Of a stretch of DNA of 38,702 bases, positions 26,626 to 36,231 are shown one piece after another. Position numbers and translations under genes: made by a program. Origin of the DNA: Armatimonadetes bacterium CG2_30_59_28 (GTDB taxonomy: Bacteria > Armatimonadota > Abditibacteriia > CG2-30-59-28). Each line of letters opens with the position of its first letter. The first letter of the stretch is position 1. The stretch is taken from contig MNXM01000104.1 of the NCBI GenBank assembly GCA_001872605.1, positions 1-38,702 of the forward strand. The letters are read 5' to 3'. The notes under the pieces were generated by a model that saw only the letters and a program-made list of their open reading frames with translations, did no database searches and was not told the origin of the DNA.

Positions 26626-27531
26626 CTACCGGCCCTCAATTTCCAGTTGCAGGCCGCCAAACTCAATGCGGAAATCAATGACTCGAAATCCCGCGTTGCG
26701 AATCAAGTTCTCAATCACAGGCTTCCGATCCGTATCTCTGGCGCAGAAGAGCAGACACCCTCCGCCTCCGGCTCCGCCGGGCTTGCCGCCAGAGACTTCC
26801 GCGTCGACGAGGTCAAAAATGGATTCCACCGTAACGTTGGACGTGGAAGCATCCAACTGCTTCATGCACTGGAACTGCTGCGAGAGAAGCGGCCCGAACC
26901 TGTCCCAGTCGCCGGCTTCGAGGATGCCCTTGCCAGCATACGCCGAGTCCCGCAAAGTGAATAGCGCGTCCACGGTCTCACGCTTGCCCGCCCGGAAATT
27001 TCCCCAGACATTCTGGTGGATACTCGACGACAGACGAGACTCCCCCGTGTAGCACAATACAAGCAGGGACTCGAGTTCCTGCACTTTGTCGGCGCTGACA
27101 TCAACTGGATGCGTTGTGACACCGTCCGCCCGGACTTCAAACAGATTGATGCCACCCACCGCTGAGGCGTACTGATCCTGTTTCCCGCCGACGATCCCAA
27201 GCACCTTCTCGATATCATAGGCCGACGCGGCGATGGCTTCCTTGTCCGCCTGGGTGATCAGCGGCTTCCCCCTGGCGAGGCTGAGCCACACAACATTCAG
27301 CGTGGCCGATGTTCCAAGCCCCGAACCGGCTGGGATATCAGTGGAATAGGTGACACCGAGCCCCTCGTTGGCGCCAGAGGAAATGTCTTCACCCGTAACC
27401 ATGGAACCGGTCACGTAGCGGTCGATAGAAGCGTTGAGAGTCGCTCCCCCAAAGGGAACGTAGAAAGGTGCGCAATCGGTCCACGCTCCGGCGAAGTCGA
27501 TACGAACCGGCGCCTTGCTTTTGATGACCAT
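26626..27531 (-). CDS. GHMP kinase (HddA/galactokinase-like sugar kinase)
   Basis: 'SKAPVRIDFAGAWTDCAPF', 'DIPAGSGLGTSATLNVVWLS', 'GGKPGGAGGGGCLLF'. Confidence 0.92.
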   Translation of the reverse strand: MVIKSKAPVRIDFAGAWTDCAPFYVPFGGATLNASIDRYVTGSMVTGEDISSGANEGLGVTYSTDIPAGSGLGTSATLNVVWLSLARGKPLITQADKEAIAASAYDIEKVLGIVGGKQDQYASAVGGINLFEVRADGVTTHPVDVSADKVQELESLLVLCYTGESRLSSSIHQNVWGNFRAGKRETVDALFTLRDSAYAGKGILEAGDWDRFGPLLSQQFQCMKQLDASTSNVTVESIFDLVDAEVSGGKPGGAGGGGCLLFCARDTDRKPVIENLIRNAGFRVIDFRIEFGGLQLEIEGR

Positions 27532-27624
27532 CGTCTACTTCTCCTTCACGAGGCGAACCCAGAGAGTGCGAGCAGACCGACGATGCACCGCCTCCCGCCG
27601 AGCCACCTGCATTTCCGGGTAGCT

Positions 27625-29286
27625 CTACATACCCCCCGGGTTAACCGTCAGACCTCCACCGGGGTTCGCCTTCGCCTTCTCTTCCATCTCAGCGGCAAGC
27701 TTCTTCTCACCCACGTCGCGAAGCAGGAACGCCAGTTCGTTTCGCACGCTTGGTTCCTGATCGGCGAGGTCCACCGCCAGCTTCAATTCCTCTACTGCGT
27801 CCTTCCTCTTCCCCTGCTCTTTCAGCAGCTTCGCCATCTCCATGCGCAGTCCTGCGGATTCCTCATAGGTAAGCGCCTGCTGCAATTGAGTCATGGCTTC
27901 CTTCGTCTTTCCTTCCTGCTTGAGAAGCATCGCGAGGTTGTAGTAGATTGGGGCCGGCTCAATAAAGGGATCCTCCCCTCCGACAAACTTCAGCGCTTCC
28001 TCATACAACGCCACCGCTTCCTTGATCTTCCCCTCCGTCTGTTGCTTATACGCTTTCAGCTCCGGGTCCAGCACGACGACCTTGGCGTGCTCCTTCAACT
28101 TTTCCGTGTAGGCAGACCACACTTCCCCTTCCTTCTGCGACTTGTACTGGTCAATATATTCCTGCTTCTTGTCGCCCACTTTGCGAATCGCTTCCTTCTT
28201 GCACTTTGGGCAGGTTTTGACCCCAGGCTTATCACTCCACTCGTTTTTGCAGTTCTTCTCAAGGCACTTGTACTTCGACTGGGAATAGTCTTCCGGGAGG
28301 TCCAACTTCTCAGAATCCACCCGCACGATCATGTAGCCATCTTCACCCCAAAAGACATTACTCAACGTCCCGGGATTCAGGCTGAAGGCGACCTCATCAA
28401 ACTTGTCCCCGTAGAAATAGGTCTTCTCCTTCAACCCAATTTCGCCGACGTCTCCGCCCTTCTCAGCGGAGGTGGGATCGTCCGAATTTTGCTTGGCGAC
28501 CTTGGAGAAATCAGCGCCACCCTTTAGTTGCTTTAGCAGATTATCCGCCTTCGCCTTTGCTGCCAACTTGCGAGCCGCCTCCGATCCCCCCCCTTTCGCT
28601 TTGCCGGATTTGCCTGCCACGTCATCAGCGCCGGTGGACAACTCCGGTTCCGGTTTCACCATGATGACGCGCGCCTTGATCTTCTTGCGGCTGTCCTTGT
28701 ACTCCTTCTCCGTAACCTCCACGCGCTGTTTGATCTTCGCTTCCAGCTTCTCGATGCGAAGCCGATCCTTCACCTTCGCAGGGGAGATGCGTGAGCGGAT
28801 TTCCGACTTGAGCTTGGCAACGGATCCGTGCTTTTTGCGGATCTCCCGCTCGAACAGTTTGGGCGAGGATGCCTGAGACTTGGCCTGGTCGTACTCCTGC
28901 TGCACGTACTCCCCAATCTTCTCATCGACCTCGCGCCCTCGGATGCGTACCTTCTCTCGCTTGGCGGCCTGAAACTTGAGGGTCTGGTCGACAATCTGAT
29001 CCAGTGCCCTCTGCTTTGTCTGCTCCACCGTGGTGACGGAACTCCCGCCAAAATACTTGGCCATCTCCAACTGCTGGCCGAGAGCGGCGTTGAACTCTGC
29101 GCGACGAATCGCATCCTTGCTGACTCTGGCGACAACATCGGGGGCGACCTCGACACTCCCACTACTATTAGACCCCATCCTTCCGAAGCCGACGAAAACC
29201 CCGCCAAAGAATATCACCACAAGACCGCCCCACAACACCTTCGCAAACCAGCCCCGCATGCTCTTGCGTAGTTTGGAAATGGACAA
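27625..29286 (-). CDS. Membrane-anchored SurA/PpiC-like peptidyl-prolyl isomerase with zinc-ribbon insertion and C-terminal TPRs
   Basis: N-term TM, SurA-N-like region, parvulin 'LKGGADFSKVAKQNSDDPTSAEKGGDVGEIGLKEKTYFYGDKFDEVAFSLNPGTLSNVFWGEDGYMIVRV', 'CLEKNC...CPKCKK', TPR repeats. Confidence 0.88.
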   Translation of the reverse strand: MSISKLRKSMRGWFAKVLWGGLVVIFFGGVFVGFGRMGSNSSGSVEVAPDVVARVSKDAIRRAEFNAALGQQLEMAKYFGGSSVTTVEQTKQRALDQIVDQTLKFQAAKREKVRIRGREVDEKIGEYVQQEYDQAKSQASSPKLFEREIRKKHGSVAKLKSEIRSRISPAKVKDRLRIEKLEAKIKQRVEVTEKEYKDSRKKIKARVIMVKPEPELSTGADDVAGKSGKAKGGGSEAARKLAAKAKADNLLKQLKGGADFSKVAKQNSDDPTSAEKGGDVGEIGLKEKTYFYGDKFDEVAFSLNPGTLSNVFWGEDGYMIVRVDSEKLDLPEDYSQSKYKCLEKNCKNEWSDKPGVKTCPKCKKEAIRKVGDKKQEYIDQYKSQKEGEVWSAYTEKLKEHAKVVVLDPELKAYKQQTEGKIKEAVALYEEALKFVGGEDPFIEPAPIYYNLAMLLKQEGKTKEAMTQLQQALTYEESAGLRMEMAKLLKEQGKRKDAVEELKLAVDLADQEPSVRNELAFLLRDVGEKKLAAEMEEKAKANPGGGLTVNPGGM

Positions 29287-29292
29287 CCAGTA

Positions 29293-29919
29293 TCACTCCT
29301 CTATCGAAAGGTGCGCCACGCCGTTTATTCTGTTAACAACGAAAGCGTCACCAAGCACAACCAGTTCGGTCACGCTGCAATTCAGTATTCCAAACGAGCG
29401 GTAACAACTTCGGGGAATCTGCATCACATCACACAACAGCACTCGCACATTTCCGTGATGGGTAACGAGAACAGCCGACGCATTGGCATGTTTGCGGCGA
29501 ATCTCGTTTACTGCCGGAACGAATCGCTCCATCATTTCACGATACGATTCACCACCGGGCGGACAGGTGTTCTCGGGGTCCGATTCCCTCTTCAGTAGCA
29601 ACTCCGGGTCGCGGGACCGGCATTCCTCCTCCGACAGACCTTCCCATTCCCCGTAGTTGACCTCCCGGAATGCAGACTGCTCACACACTGGCAGAGAGTG
29701 TCTCGACGCAATCCGCTCCGCAGTCTCCACCGATCGGCGAAGATCACTGGAGTAGATCGCCGCAATATGCTCGCCACTCAAAGCGTCCGCCACGGCCTCC
29801 GCCTGATCCACCCCGTGCGCGTTCAGCGAGAGGTCTGTCCATCCCAACCAGCGCCGCGTTCCCCGGTTGCCATCGGTCTCCCCGTGCCTGACCAGGATGA
29901 TTCTGCCCGTGCGACCCAA
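29293..29919 (-). CDS. Histidine phosphatase family protein (phosphoglycerate mutase-like)
   Basis: 'RIILVRHGETDGN', 'LSEEECRSRDPE', 'VTHHGNVRVLL'. TTG start at 29919 proposed, downstream of the promoter at 29959-29988; the listed ORF extends to 30126. Confidence 0.85.
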   Translation of the reverse strand: MGRTGRIILVRHGETDGNRGTRRWLGWTDLSLNAHGVDQAEAVADALSGEHIAAIYSSDLRRSVETAERIASRHSLPVCEQSAFREVNYGEWEGLSEEECRSRDPELLLKRESDPENTCPPGGESYREMMERFVPAVNEIRRKHANASAVLVTHHGNVRVLLCDVMQIPRSCYRSFGILNCSVTELVVLGDAFVVNRINGVAHLSIEE

Positions 29920-29958
29920 ATCTCCATCGCTTTCCGCATACAGTTTGGAACACACGAG

Positions 29959-29988
29959 ATTATAGGCGATGCACAGCGACTTTGGCAA
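29959..29988 (-). promoter_or_regulatory. Predicted promoter TTGCCA-N18-TATAAT for the histidine phosphatase/PpiC genes
   Basis: Complement of TGGCAA (29983-29988) and ATTATA (29959-29964). Confidence 0.55.
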
Positions 29989-30044
29989 CGGGGGGGCTGG
30001 CGGTTCGTTGATTCCTCCCGGCACACGGGCAAAACGGGAAGAAG

Positions 30045-33000
30045 CTACCCCGGTACGTAGTAGGGGTAGTGAACAGGGGCGCCCCAGTTGCCAGCGCTGT
30101 CCTGTGCGCGCAGGTGCAGATACCATGCTCCAGCATTCAACTGCGGGAATGTTTTCTCGCGCTCATTGCCTTCGGAGGTGGTGTCGGGGACGGTATCGGG
30201 CTTGCTGTCGATCTGATAGCTGAAGCCCTGAATCCCCGTCGGGTCGAACGCCTTCCACTGGAACACCGGGATGTTCTTCCCCGCGCCGAAGACGGTGAAG
30301 TTGTCAATATAGTGAGTGCCAGAGCTTCCCTCGTCCCCGATTGACAACCCCTGAATCACCATCGTGGATGACCCGCTGAAGTGGCTCTTGAGAATGTCTT
30401 TGAGATTGATCAGGATGCCGTGCCAGCGGTCGTCCTGTGCGACGCCGGGCAGCTTGTGGATGACGGTGTAGTACCGCGACGGTCCGGTTAACTGGATGGC
30501 GTTCCACTTGCCGCCGAAGTTGCAGAGCAGTTGCATCTTTGAGTTAGCGGAGAAGCGGTACTCGAAGAAGACAAACGGGTACTGCCCCACGTCGTAGGGT
30601 GATTTCCGGATATACGCGCCGTTCCCTCGCCGACTGCCGCCGGAGGTAAGGGCGAGCACGTAATCTTTCTTGCCTGCATCATATTGCCGGGCAAGATCGA
30701 AGACCTTACGTCCGCCCCAGTCGTCCCACTGTCCGACATCCCGAGTGAAGGTATCCGTGGAGAGGAACTCCTGGCTCTTGCAGGAGACCTCGGGCGACAG
30801 TGGAGGCTCCTTGTCGCTGGTGTAATCAATCTTCGAGGTCCACTTCATCAGCGGCGCTTCATTCCCCGCAAAATCCTTGACGCCCGTGAGACCAAACTCC
30901 ACGGCTGTCCCATCGGGGACCGGTTGCTCGGAGAAATTGCTCACGAGCGCCCACTCCCATATGATCCGGCCGCGTTGCTCGTTCAGGTCGGTCACATTCT
31001 CTTCCAGAGGGAACTCCTTGCCGTTCACCGACACGCGCAGCGATTCCACCTCCGCGCCGGTGTATCCGTTGTCCGTGATCGGAATTTGAAGGCGCATCGA
31101 CGCGAACTTCTCATTGTCCGCCGGCGATGTCCTCCCAATGACAGGAGGAGAGTTGTCCACGATGAACCGATAGTGCGCGGGATCGCTCCAGTTGCCCGCA
31201 TTGTCCAAAGCGCGAAGGTGCAGATACTGCACGCCTTCGGAGTTCACGGTGAATGTCTGAGACGGGCCTGCGACATTGACAGTCGGCTCGGTTGCGTCGG
31301 CCGGGTTGGGGCTCCAGGTCGCGCTGAATCCCTTGATCCCGCTGAAATCGGCCGACTGCCAGCTTAGAGGCACTCCTCGTTTCCCATTCACAACAGGAGT
31401 AAGCTGGAAGTTGTCAATGTTATACCCCGAACCGGGCGCAACCCCCGCATAGCCGTAGTCCCCAAAGGCAATGCTCGTGAGGTTAAACATTTTCGGGTGG
31501 AAGGGCTGCGCCGCGACCATATTGAAGAGGTTGATCTCGGCACGGTGCCACGTATCGTCGCGCACCACTCCATCGACCGACCCCAGCGTCTGGAAACTGG
31601 CGCTTGAGTCGGTGTCCGCAAAAACGAGGTGAGTGGTTCCGCCGGACGCGCCCAGCAGAATGTCGGAATGAACCTCTTGAGGGATCTTGTAGTCGAAACT
31701 CAACAGCGGATAGCCGCCCACGTTGCAGGGGCGATTCCATGCAGTGGTGTGCATGTTGGAACCGAGTTTGGCGTTGACGATCCGCACACTCGCCTTCCCG
31801 GTCGCCGCGGCGCTGGTGTCGCGAACAACCAGCGCGCTGGTTTCATCGGCGCTGCTGAAGGAACCAACATCTTCCTCAAAACTGCAGACGGGGTACTCGG
31901 CAACAACAACGGGAGCGGGCGGGGTCTCATCTTTTGAGGTGTCCACCATGTAGGTCCATGAGTAATCGATTGCCTGCCCACCGCTTTTCACGAGGTGTAG
32001 GTCCACCGTGACATTCTGGCCATTGGGCAGATGTAGAGGCGCATGGGACAGGTCGATGCTGACGGTGTTGCTGCTCAAATCGTAGCTCATCCTCCGCAGG
32101 GGATTTTCGACAGCGCTGCCTCCGAATGATAACGTTGTCCCCGCCGTTAGAGGATACACGTGATCTTTGGACTCTAGTTGCACCCGAACAAGGGAGCCTC
32201 CCCATGCCGAACCGCTGGGCGGACTCACCGACGCCACCGCAAACGGCTGCGATTTCACAAAAAACGCGTAATGAACAGCTTCAGTGCCGTTCCCGTCACC
32301 GGCATTCCCTTTGACATGCAGGTACCATTTTCCCGGTGCAAGGTTGGGAAACTCCTTCCGCGAATCGGTAGTCTTCTCGCCTTTGACAGGGTCCGTCGTC
32401 GCCGAACGATCAACCACATAGCTGTATTCGGCAATGGCGGCGGGACCCTGGTTGCGCGCAACCCACTGAAGAACCGGAGTGCTTTCGTCAGCCGCGATCA
32501 TCTCGAAGTCGTCGAGGTGGTAGCTGGTCCCCTCGTAGTTCCCGCCAAATGCGGCATTCAGGTATCCCTCGTGCAGATGTCCAATCGTCAAGTCCTCGAG
32601 CATTAGCTTTTCATCTCCGGGGTACAACCTGCGAAGAGCGCTCCCCAGGCTGAAGCGGGCCTGGCGCCAGTGACCATCGGCTTTGACATCGTTAATCTGC
32701 CCGATCTTTGGGAGTATCTCGGAGTCGGTGGACTCCCCGGTGAAGTGGATGAAATGGTATCGCCCCTTGATTTTGAGGTACAGGTTGGCCCGAACGCTGG
32801 CATCCATGCGATAGGCGAAGGAAAGCTCCGATACCTTCATCAGATCCAATCCGTAAGGCACAGGAACCCGAGCGCCGAAGTCGCCGCCGGTGCTGGTATT
32901 TATCAGTTTGAGAGACGACTTGCCCGACGCCTTCGTGGAATCATCGATCTCGAGGAACGCGCCCTGCTCCGCATCCGTCGGCTTCCATCCCTGGAAGGAT

Positions 33001-35906
33001 CCCTCAAAATCATAGTTCATCCCCGGATGCGACGGAGAACTGACGGAGATAAACGCGCCGCGGTCGGGTGGAACCTTCAAGGCAGGGGGAGCTTCCTTCA
33101 GGCGTGAAGGGGTTCGTTCGTTCTGGTAGGAAATCTTCATCCGGGCGACGACGATTTCATTATCCTGGGTCCAGAGGGCGAAGTGCTTTCCGCTCAAAGG
33201 TTCCTTGTCTTCATAAGTCAACACCAGCTCGTTATCGAAGTAGCACTCAAAACGATTGCCCAACTTACGCACCTTGATGTAGTACCATGCTCCGTGAATG
33301 GGTCTCCCATCGGCAATGAGCGGCACCTCGATTTGGCGTCCTCCCTGCCCCTCACGAACACGGGGGATCAGGTAGCGATCCGTCTGTGCCACAACGTCCG
33401 TCTTCCGGGCCAATTGCGTATACTTACTCGTCCAGCCGCGATCCCATGCCCCGACCAGATAGCTGTAACCGGAAGACAAATCTTTCCCATCAGCGCAAAA
33501 TGAGATGTTGATATCTCCCGTGCGCGGGTAACTCAAGGCACGGCCTGCCTGCATGCGCATTCCGGCATAGTACTCGATGGTGAAATCCCCGTCGATCTCA
33601 TACTTGTTCCAGAGCACTGCCAACCGCTCGGAGCGTGCCGTCATGTGCGACCACGTGGGTGTACAGGAGAAACGGTTGGTAATCTCCCAGTTGCCGATCC
33701 TCACCCAGTCGGCGGGAGCGGTCTCAAAGAGATGATCAATCACGTGATACCGCTCCACCTTCACCTGGTCGATCGCCTCGGCGCTGGTTAGCTTCAGTGC
33801 GACCAGTGTGCCTTTGAGGGGATCGAGGTCCTGATAGGAGAGCGCCTCGTTCTCGCCAACCGTGGCCCAGGTAAACTCGTCCTCGTGATGGAGCACCAGC
33901 GCCTTCCCTGCTTGTACGGAAACCGGCGACTCCGCCACCAACTTGCCTTCGCGATGGAGAATCAGCCGCAGCTTGCCGTCGGAGTCCCGGTTCACCTTCA
34001 GAGCGTAGCCGCGCTCGTAGTTACCTTCTGCAGCAGCGACGTTGACCTGCGTTCCTTCAGTAAGAGGCAGCTCAATCGTGGAGGGTCCATAGAAGTCTCC
34101 TTTGTGCCAGTAGGCGTTGGGGACTCCTCTAACGGGAAACCAGTCGCCCTTCTCCGACGACCAGAGAACCATAAAGGGATCGGTCTTGAAGATTTCGTTA
34201 CTAACCACTTTCTCCTTCCCCTGGTCTTTCTCGAAGGATATGGTCAGCCTGTCAAACAACGCTCCCCGGGCGTACCGGGCGTATATCCCGTATTGCCCCT
34301 TTGCGAATCCGTCCGCCGCGGTGCGAATTCTCAGCACGGAATCTGCGTACGCGCGTATGCGTCCAGGCTCTGAAAAGTCGAGATGGAGCGAATGCCAACC
34401 ATCGGGACGATAGCCCGTCAGTGAGCTGGCAACCATCTGTTCCTCTCCGTCCACAACGCGCATGAGTTGCAACTTCTGATCTGCAGCGGAACCCTCCGCA
34501 GACCAACGCAGCAAGCTGTAATTCTTCGAATCTCGAAAGCCGAACTCGATCCCCACCCATCCACGACCGGTGGCGTTTTTGAACTTCAGCTCCATGATCT
34601 GATTCTGCCAGTCAGGGTCACCGATCACGTAGTGCGATGGAGTATCGCTCTCCGGTATCAGAAAGTGCGGGCCGGTAGCCCCGACGATTCTGGAAACTGT
34701 GTTGAGACCGAACTTCCACGCCCCGATCCGCGACTCGCTGTTTCTCAACCAGGAGTCCGCGCGGTCGTAGATGTAAACCGGACTGCTATTGACCGAGACA
34801 TCGTCGAAGAAGGTCTCAACCGTTCCTTCCGTATAGAGACCCACAAGCCCCCCGATGGCATCTCGATCCACAACGTCAAACAGCACATCTCCATCCAACA
34901 CGACCTGCATTCTCCGCCCTATCGTGCGAACGCCCAGCCTGTACCACTGGTCCGCCGCACAATCCGCGTACCCTTCGGCCAATACCGTCCTACCTGAAGG
35001 CCGAACCGAGATCAGCTCCATACGGGAAGGATAGCGGAAGGGAGATGACATGTTCCAGCGGACAAGGTAGTGATTCTGCTCATTCACATAGTTGAATGCA
35101 ATCCCCGCAACCCCACCGGCGCTCTTTAGCGAAACCGCGTACTCATAGTCTGTCCAGAACGGGTAACCGGTAGTCACCATAGCATAGTCGGGCACGGACT
35201 TCTCATTGACGGTCGTCATTGCCGACGCGCCGCGCCCACCCAGTGAAAACGGGTTCACGCTCCGTCGGAAGTCGGCATTGGGATTTGTCTCACGAACAGA
35301 GTGGAACCGCCAGTTTCCCTTCACCTTCCCCCACACGCCTAACTGCTGCTCAGCATCGGTGCGCATGAAGTCATCGGAGAAGCGGATATCTTCCACCGGC
35401 TGATAGCGGGGATCCTTTGCCAGCCCAATGCCTCCCCGAATGGCGATGGCACCAGAGCAAAACGTGCCATCCATCACCTCAATGGCGCTGGCGCCGTTGA
35501 CATGAACGTAGAGCATGGGGACTCGACGCCGGATCGTCACGTGGAGAGGTCCGGCAGGATCGAGAGGTCCCACCCCGGCGAGGAGCTTGACTTCCTTGCC
35601 TTTCAGATACCGAAAGAGATCCGCCTTCTTCCCGTCCATTTCCAGCCGGTAGGAGTTGTTGGGATCCTGGTATCCGATGAGCAGATTGATGACAGCATTG
35701 CTGCCGCCGTTGTGTCTCTCGATCGAGAAGCTGAGGTCAAATTGCTTGTCCTCGGCCTCTGCGATGACCGAGTATTTCTGGTTGCCGAAGACAACGGACT
35801 TTGCTGTTTCTTGGCAGCGGGCCGCGCCAGCGGCGAACGCGGTCGCCACGCAGACGATCATCAGAACATGGGCGCGATTCGTGGTGTGCTGTTGTGTGTG
35901 TTGCAT
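30045..35906 (-). CDS. Giant secreted multi-domain protein (beta-sandwich/LamG-like modules plus three C-terminal repeat modules)
   Basis: 1953 aa, signal peptide 'VLMIVCVATAFAAGAARCQE'. Three copies of a module ending in WYLHL/V-R/K-A..D.AGNW..P.HY.F.V. Confidence 0.85.
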   Translation of the reverse strand: MQHTQQHTTNRAHVLMIVCVATAFAAGAARCQETAKSVVFGNQKYSVIAEAEDKQFDLSFSIERHNGGSNAVINLLIGYQDPNNSYRLEMDGKKADLFRYLKGKEVKLLAGVGPLDPAGPLHVTIRRRVPMLYVHVNGASAIEVMDGTFCSGAIAIRGGIGLAKDPRYQPVEDIRFSDDFMRTDAEQQLGVWGKVKGNWRFHSVRETNPNADFRRSVNPFSLGGRGASAMTTVNEKSVPDYAMVTTGYPFWTDYEYAVSLKSAGGVAGIAFNYVNEQNHYLVRWNMSSPFRYPSRMELISVRPSGRTVLAEGYADCAADQWYRLGVRTIGRRMQVVLDGDVLFDVVDRDAIGGLVGLYTEGTVETFFDDVSVNSSPVYIYDRADSWLRNSESRIGAWKFGLNTVSRIVGATGPHFLIPESDTPSHYVIGDPDWQNQIMELKFKNATGRGWVGIEFGFRDSKNYSLLRWSAEGSAADQKLQLMRVVDGEEQMVASSLTGYRPDGWHSLHLDFSEPGRIRAYADSVLRIRTAADGFAKGQYGIYARYARGALFDRLTISFEKDQGKEKVVSNEIFKTDPFMVLWSSEKGDWFPVRGVPNAYWHKGDFYGPSTIELPLTEGTQVNVAAAEGNYERGYALKVNRDSDGKLRLILHREGKLVAESPVSVQAGKALVLHHEDEFTWATVGENEALSYQDLDPLKGTLVALKLTSAEAIDQVKVERYHVIDHLFETAPADWVRIGNWEITNRFSCTPTWSHMTARSERLAVLWNKYEIDGDFTIEYYAGMRMQAGRALSYPRTGDINISFCADGKDLSSGYSYLVGAWDRGWTSKYTQLARKTDVVAQTDRYLIPRVREGQGGRQIEVPLIADGRPIHGAWYYIKVRKLGNRFECYFDNELVLTYEDKEPLSGKHFALWTQDNEIVVARMKISYQNERTPSRLKEAPPALKVPPDRGAFISVSSPSHPGMNYDFEGSFQGWKPTDAEQGAFLEIDDSTKASGKSSLKLINTSTGGDFGARVPVPYGLDLMKVSELSFAYRMDASVRANLYLKIKGRYHFIHFTGESTDSEILPKIGQINDVKADGHWRQARFSLGSALRRLYPGDEKLMLEDLTIGHLHEGYLNAAFGGNYEGTSYHLDDFEMIAADESTPVLQWVARNQGPAAIAEYSYVVDRSATTDPVKGEKTTDSRKEFPNLAPGKWYLHVKGNAGDGNGTEAVHYAFFVKSQPFAVASVSPPSGSAWGGSLVRVQLESKDHVYPLTAGTTLSFGGSAVENPLRRMSYDLSSNTVSIDLSHAPLHLPNGQNVTVDLHLVKSGGQAIDYSWTYMVDTSKDETPPAPVVVAEYPVCSFEEDVGSFSSADETSALVVRDTSAAATGKASVRIVNAKLGSNMHTTAWNRPCNVGGYPLLSFDYKIPQEVHSDILLGASGGTTHLVFADTDSSASFQTLGSVDGVVRDDTWHRAEINLFNMVAAQPFHPKMFNLTSIAFGDYGYAGVAPGSGYNIDNFQLTPVVNGKRGVPLSWQSADFSGIKGFSATWSPNPADATEPTVNVAGPSQTFTVNSEGVQYLHLRALDNAGNWSDPAHYRFIVDNSPPVIGRTSPADNEKFASMRLQIPITDNGYTGAEVESLRVSVNGKEFPLEENVTDLNEQRGRIIWEWALVSNFSEQPVPDGTAVEFGLTGVKDFAGNEAPLMKWTSKIDYTSDKEPPLSPEVSCKSQEFLSTDTFTRDVGQWDDWGGRKVFDLARQYDAGKKDYVLALTSGGSRRGNGAYIRKSPYDVGQYPFVFFEYRFSANSKMQLLCNFGGKWNAIQLTGPSRYYTVIHKLPGVAQDDRWHGILINLKDILKSHFSGSSTMVIQGLSIGDEGSSGTHYIDNFTVFGAGKNIPVFQWKAFDPTGIQGFSYQIDSKPDTVPDTTSEGNEREKTFPQLNAGAWYLHLRAQDSAGNWGAPVHYPYYVPG

Positions 35907-35993
35907 CTACTTCCCCTGAGGAATACGGAGCGATTTGCTAAATTTCAAGATAGCATGTTTGACAAACCCCACACAAGAACGCCTCGGGGCGGC

Positions 35994-36023
35994 TTGACAC
36001 AGGCTCCGAAATGTTCCTATTCT
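35994..36023 (+). promoter_or_regulatory. Predicted promoter TTGACA-N18-TATTCT for the HD-GYP regulator
   Basis: -35 at 35994-35999, -10 at 36018-36023. Confidence 0.6.
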
Positions 36024-36078
36024 GATGACCGAAAAGTGCTGAGAGCGTGTCCGCAGCCTGATCTTTCCGTTGCAGCCG

Positions 36079-36145
36079 GAGCCGCGAACGTGAGAGAGTG
36101 GAGCCTGCGGCGCTGAGAAAAGCCGTTCTATTACGTTCGCGGCTC
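36079..36145 (+). other. Large inverted repeat GAGCCGCGAACGT / ACGTTCGCGGCTC in the predicted leader of the HD-GYP gene
   Basis: 13-bp perfect stem enclosing 41 nt that contains a further CGGC...GCCG. Confidence 0.7.
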
Positions 36146-36231
36146 AGAGATGTTGGCGCAACTCACCGCACTATATGGTGTCTAAACAGCAAACCCGAAG
36201 CGGACAACCAGTTAGGCAGAAGTATAACGCG

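Noticed and set aside
25526-27052. 508-aa + strand ORF opposite the M14 peptidase and GHMP kinase
   Set aside because: Spans two well-supported minus-strand genes and shows no family motif.
27583-28527. 314-aa Leu/Phe-rich + strand ORF that could be mistaken for a membrane protein
   Set aside because: Complement of Lys/Glu-rich coding sequence of the PpiC/TPR protein, which yields Leu/Phe artificially.
36024-36231. c-di-GMP (GEMM-I) riboswitch upstream of the HD-GYP gene
   Set aside because: The characteristic GEMM-I core (e.g. CACAGGGCAAACC) is not present, so only an unassigned structured leader is claimed.
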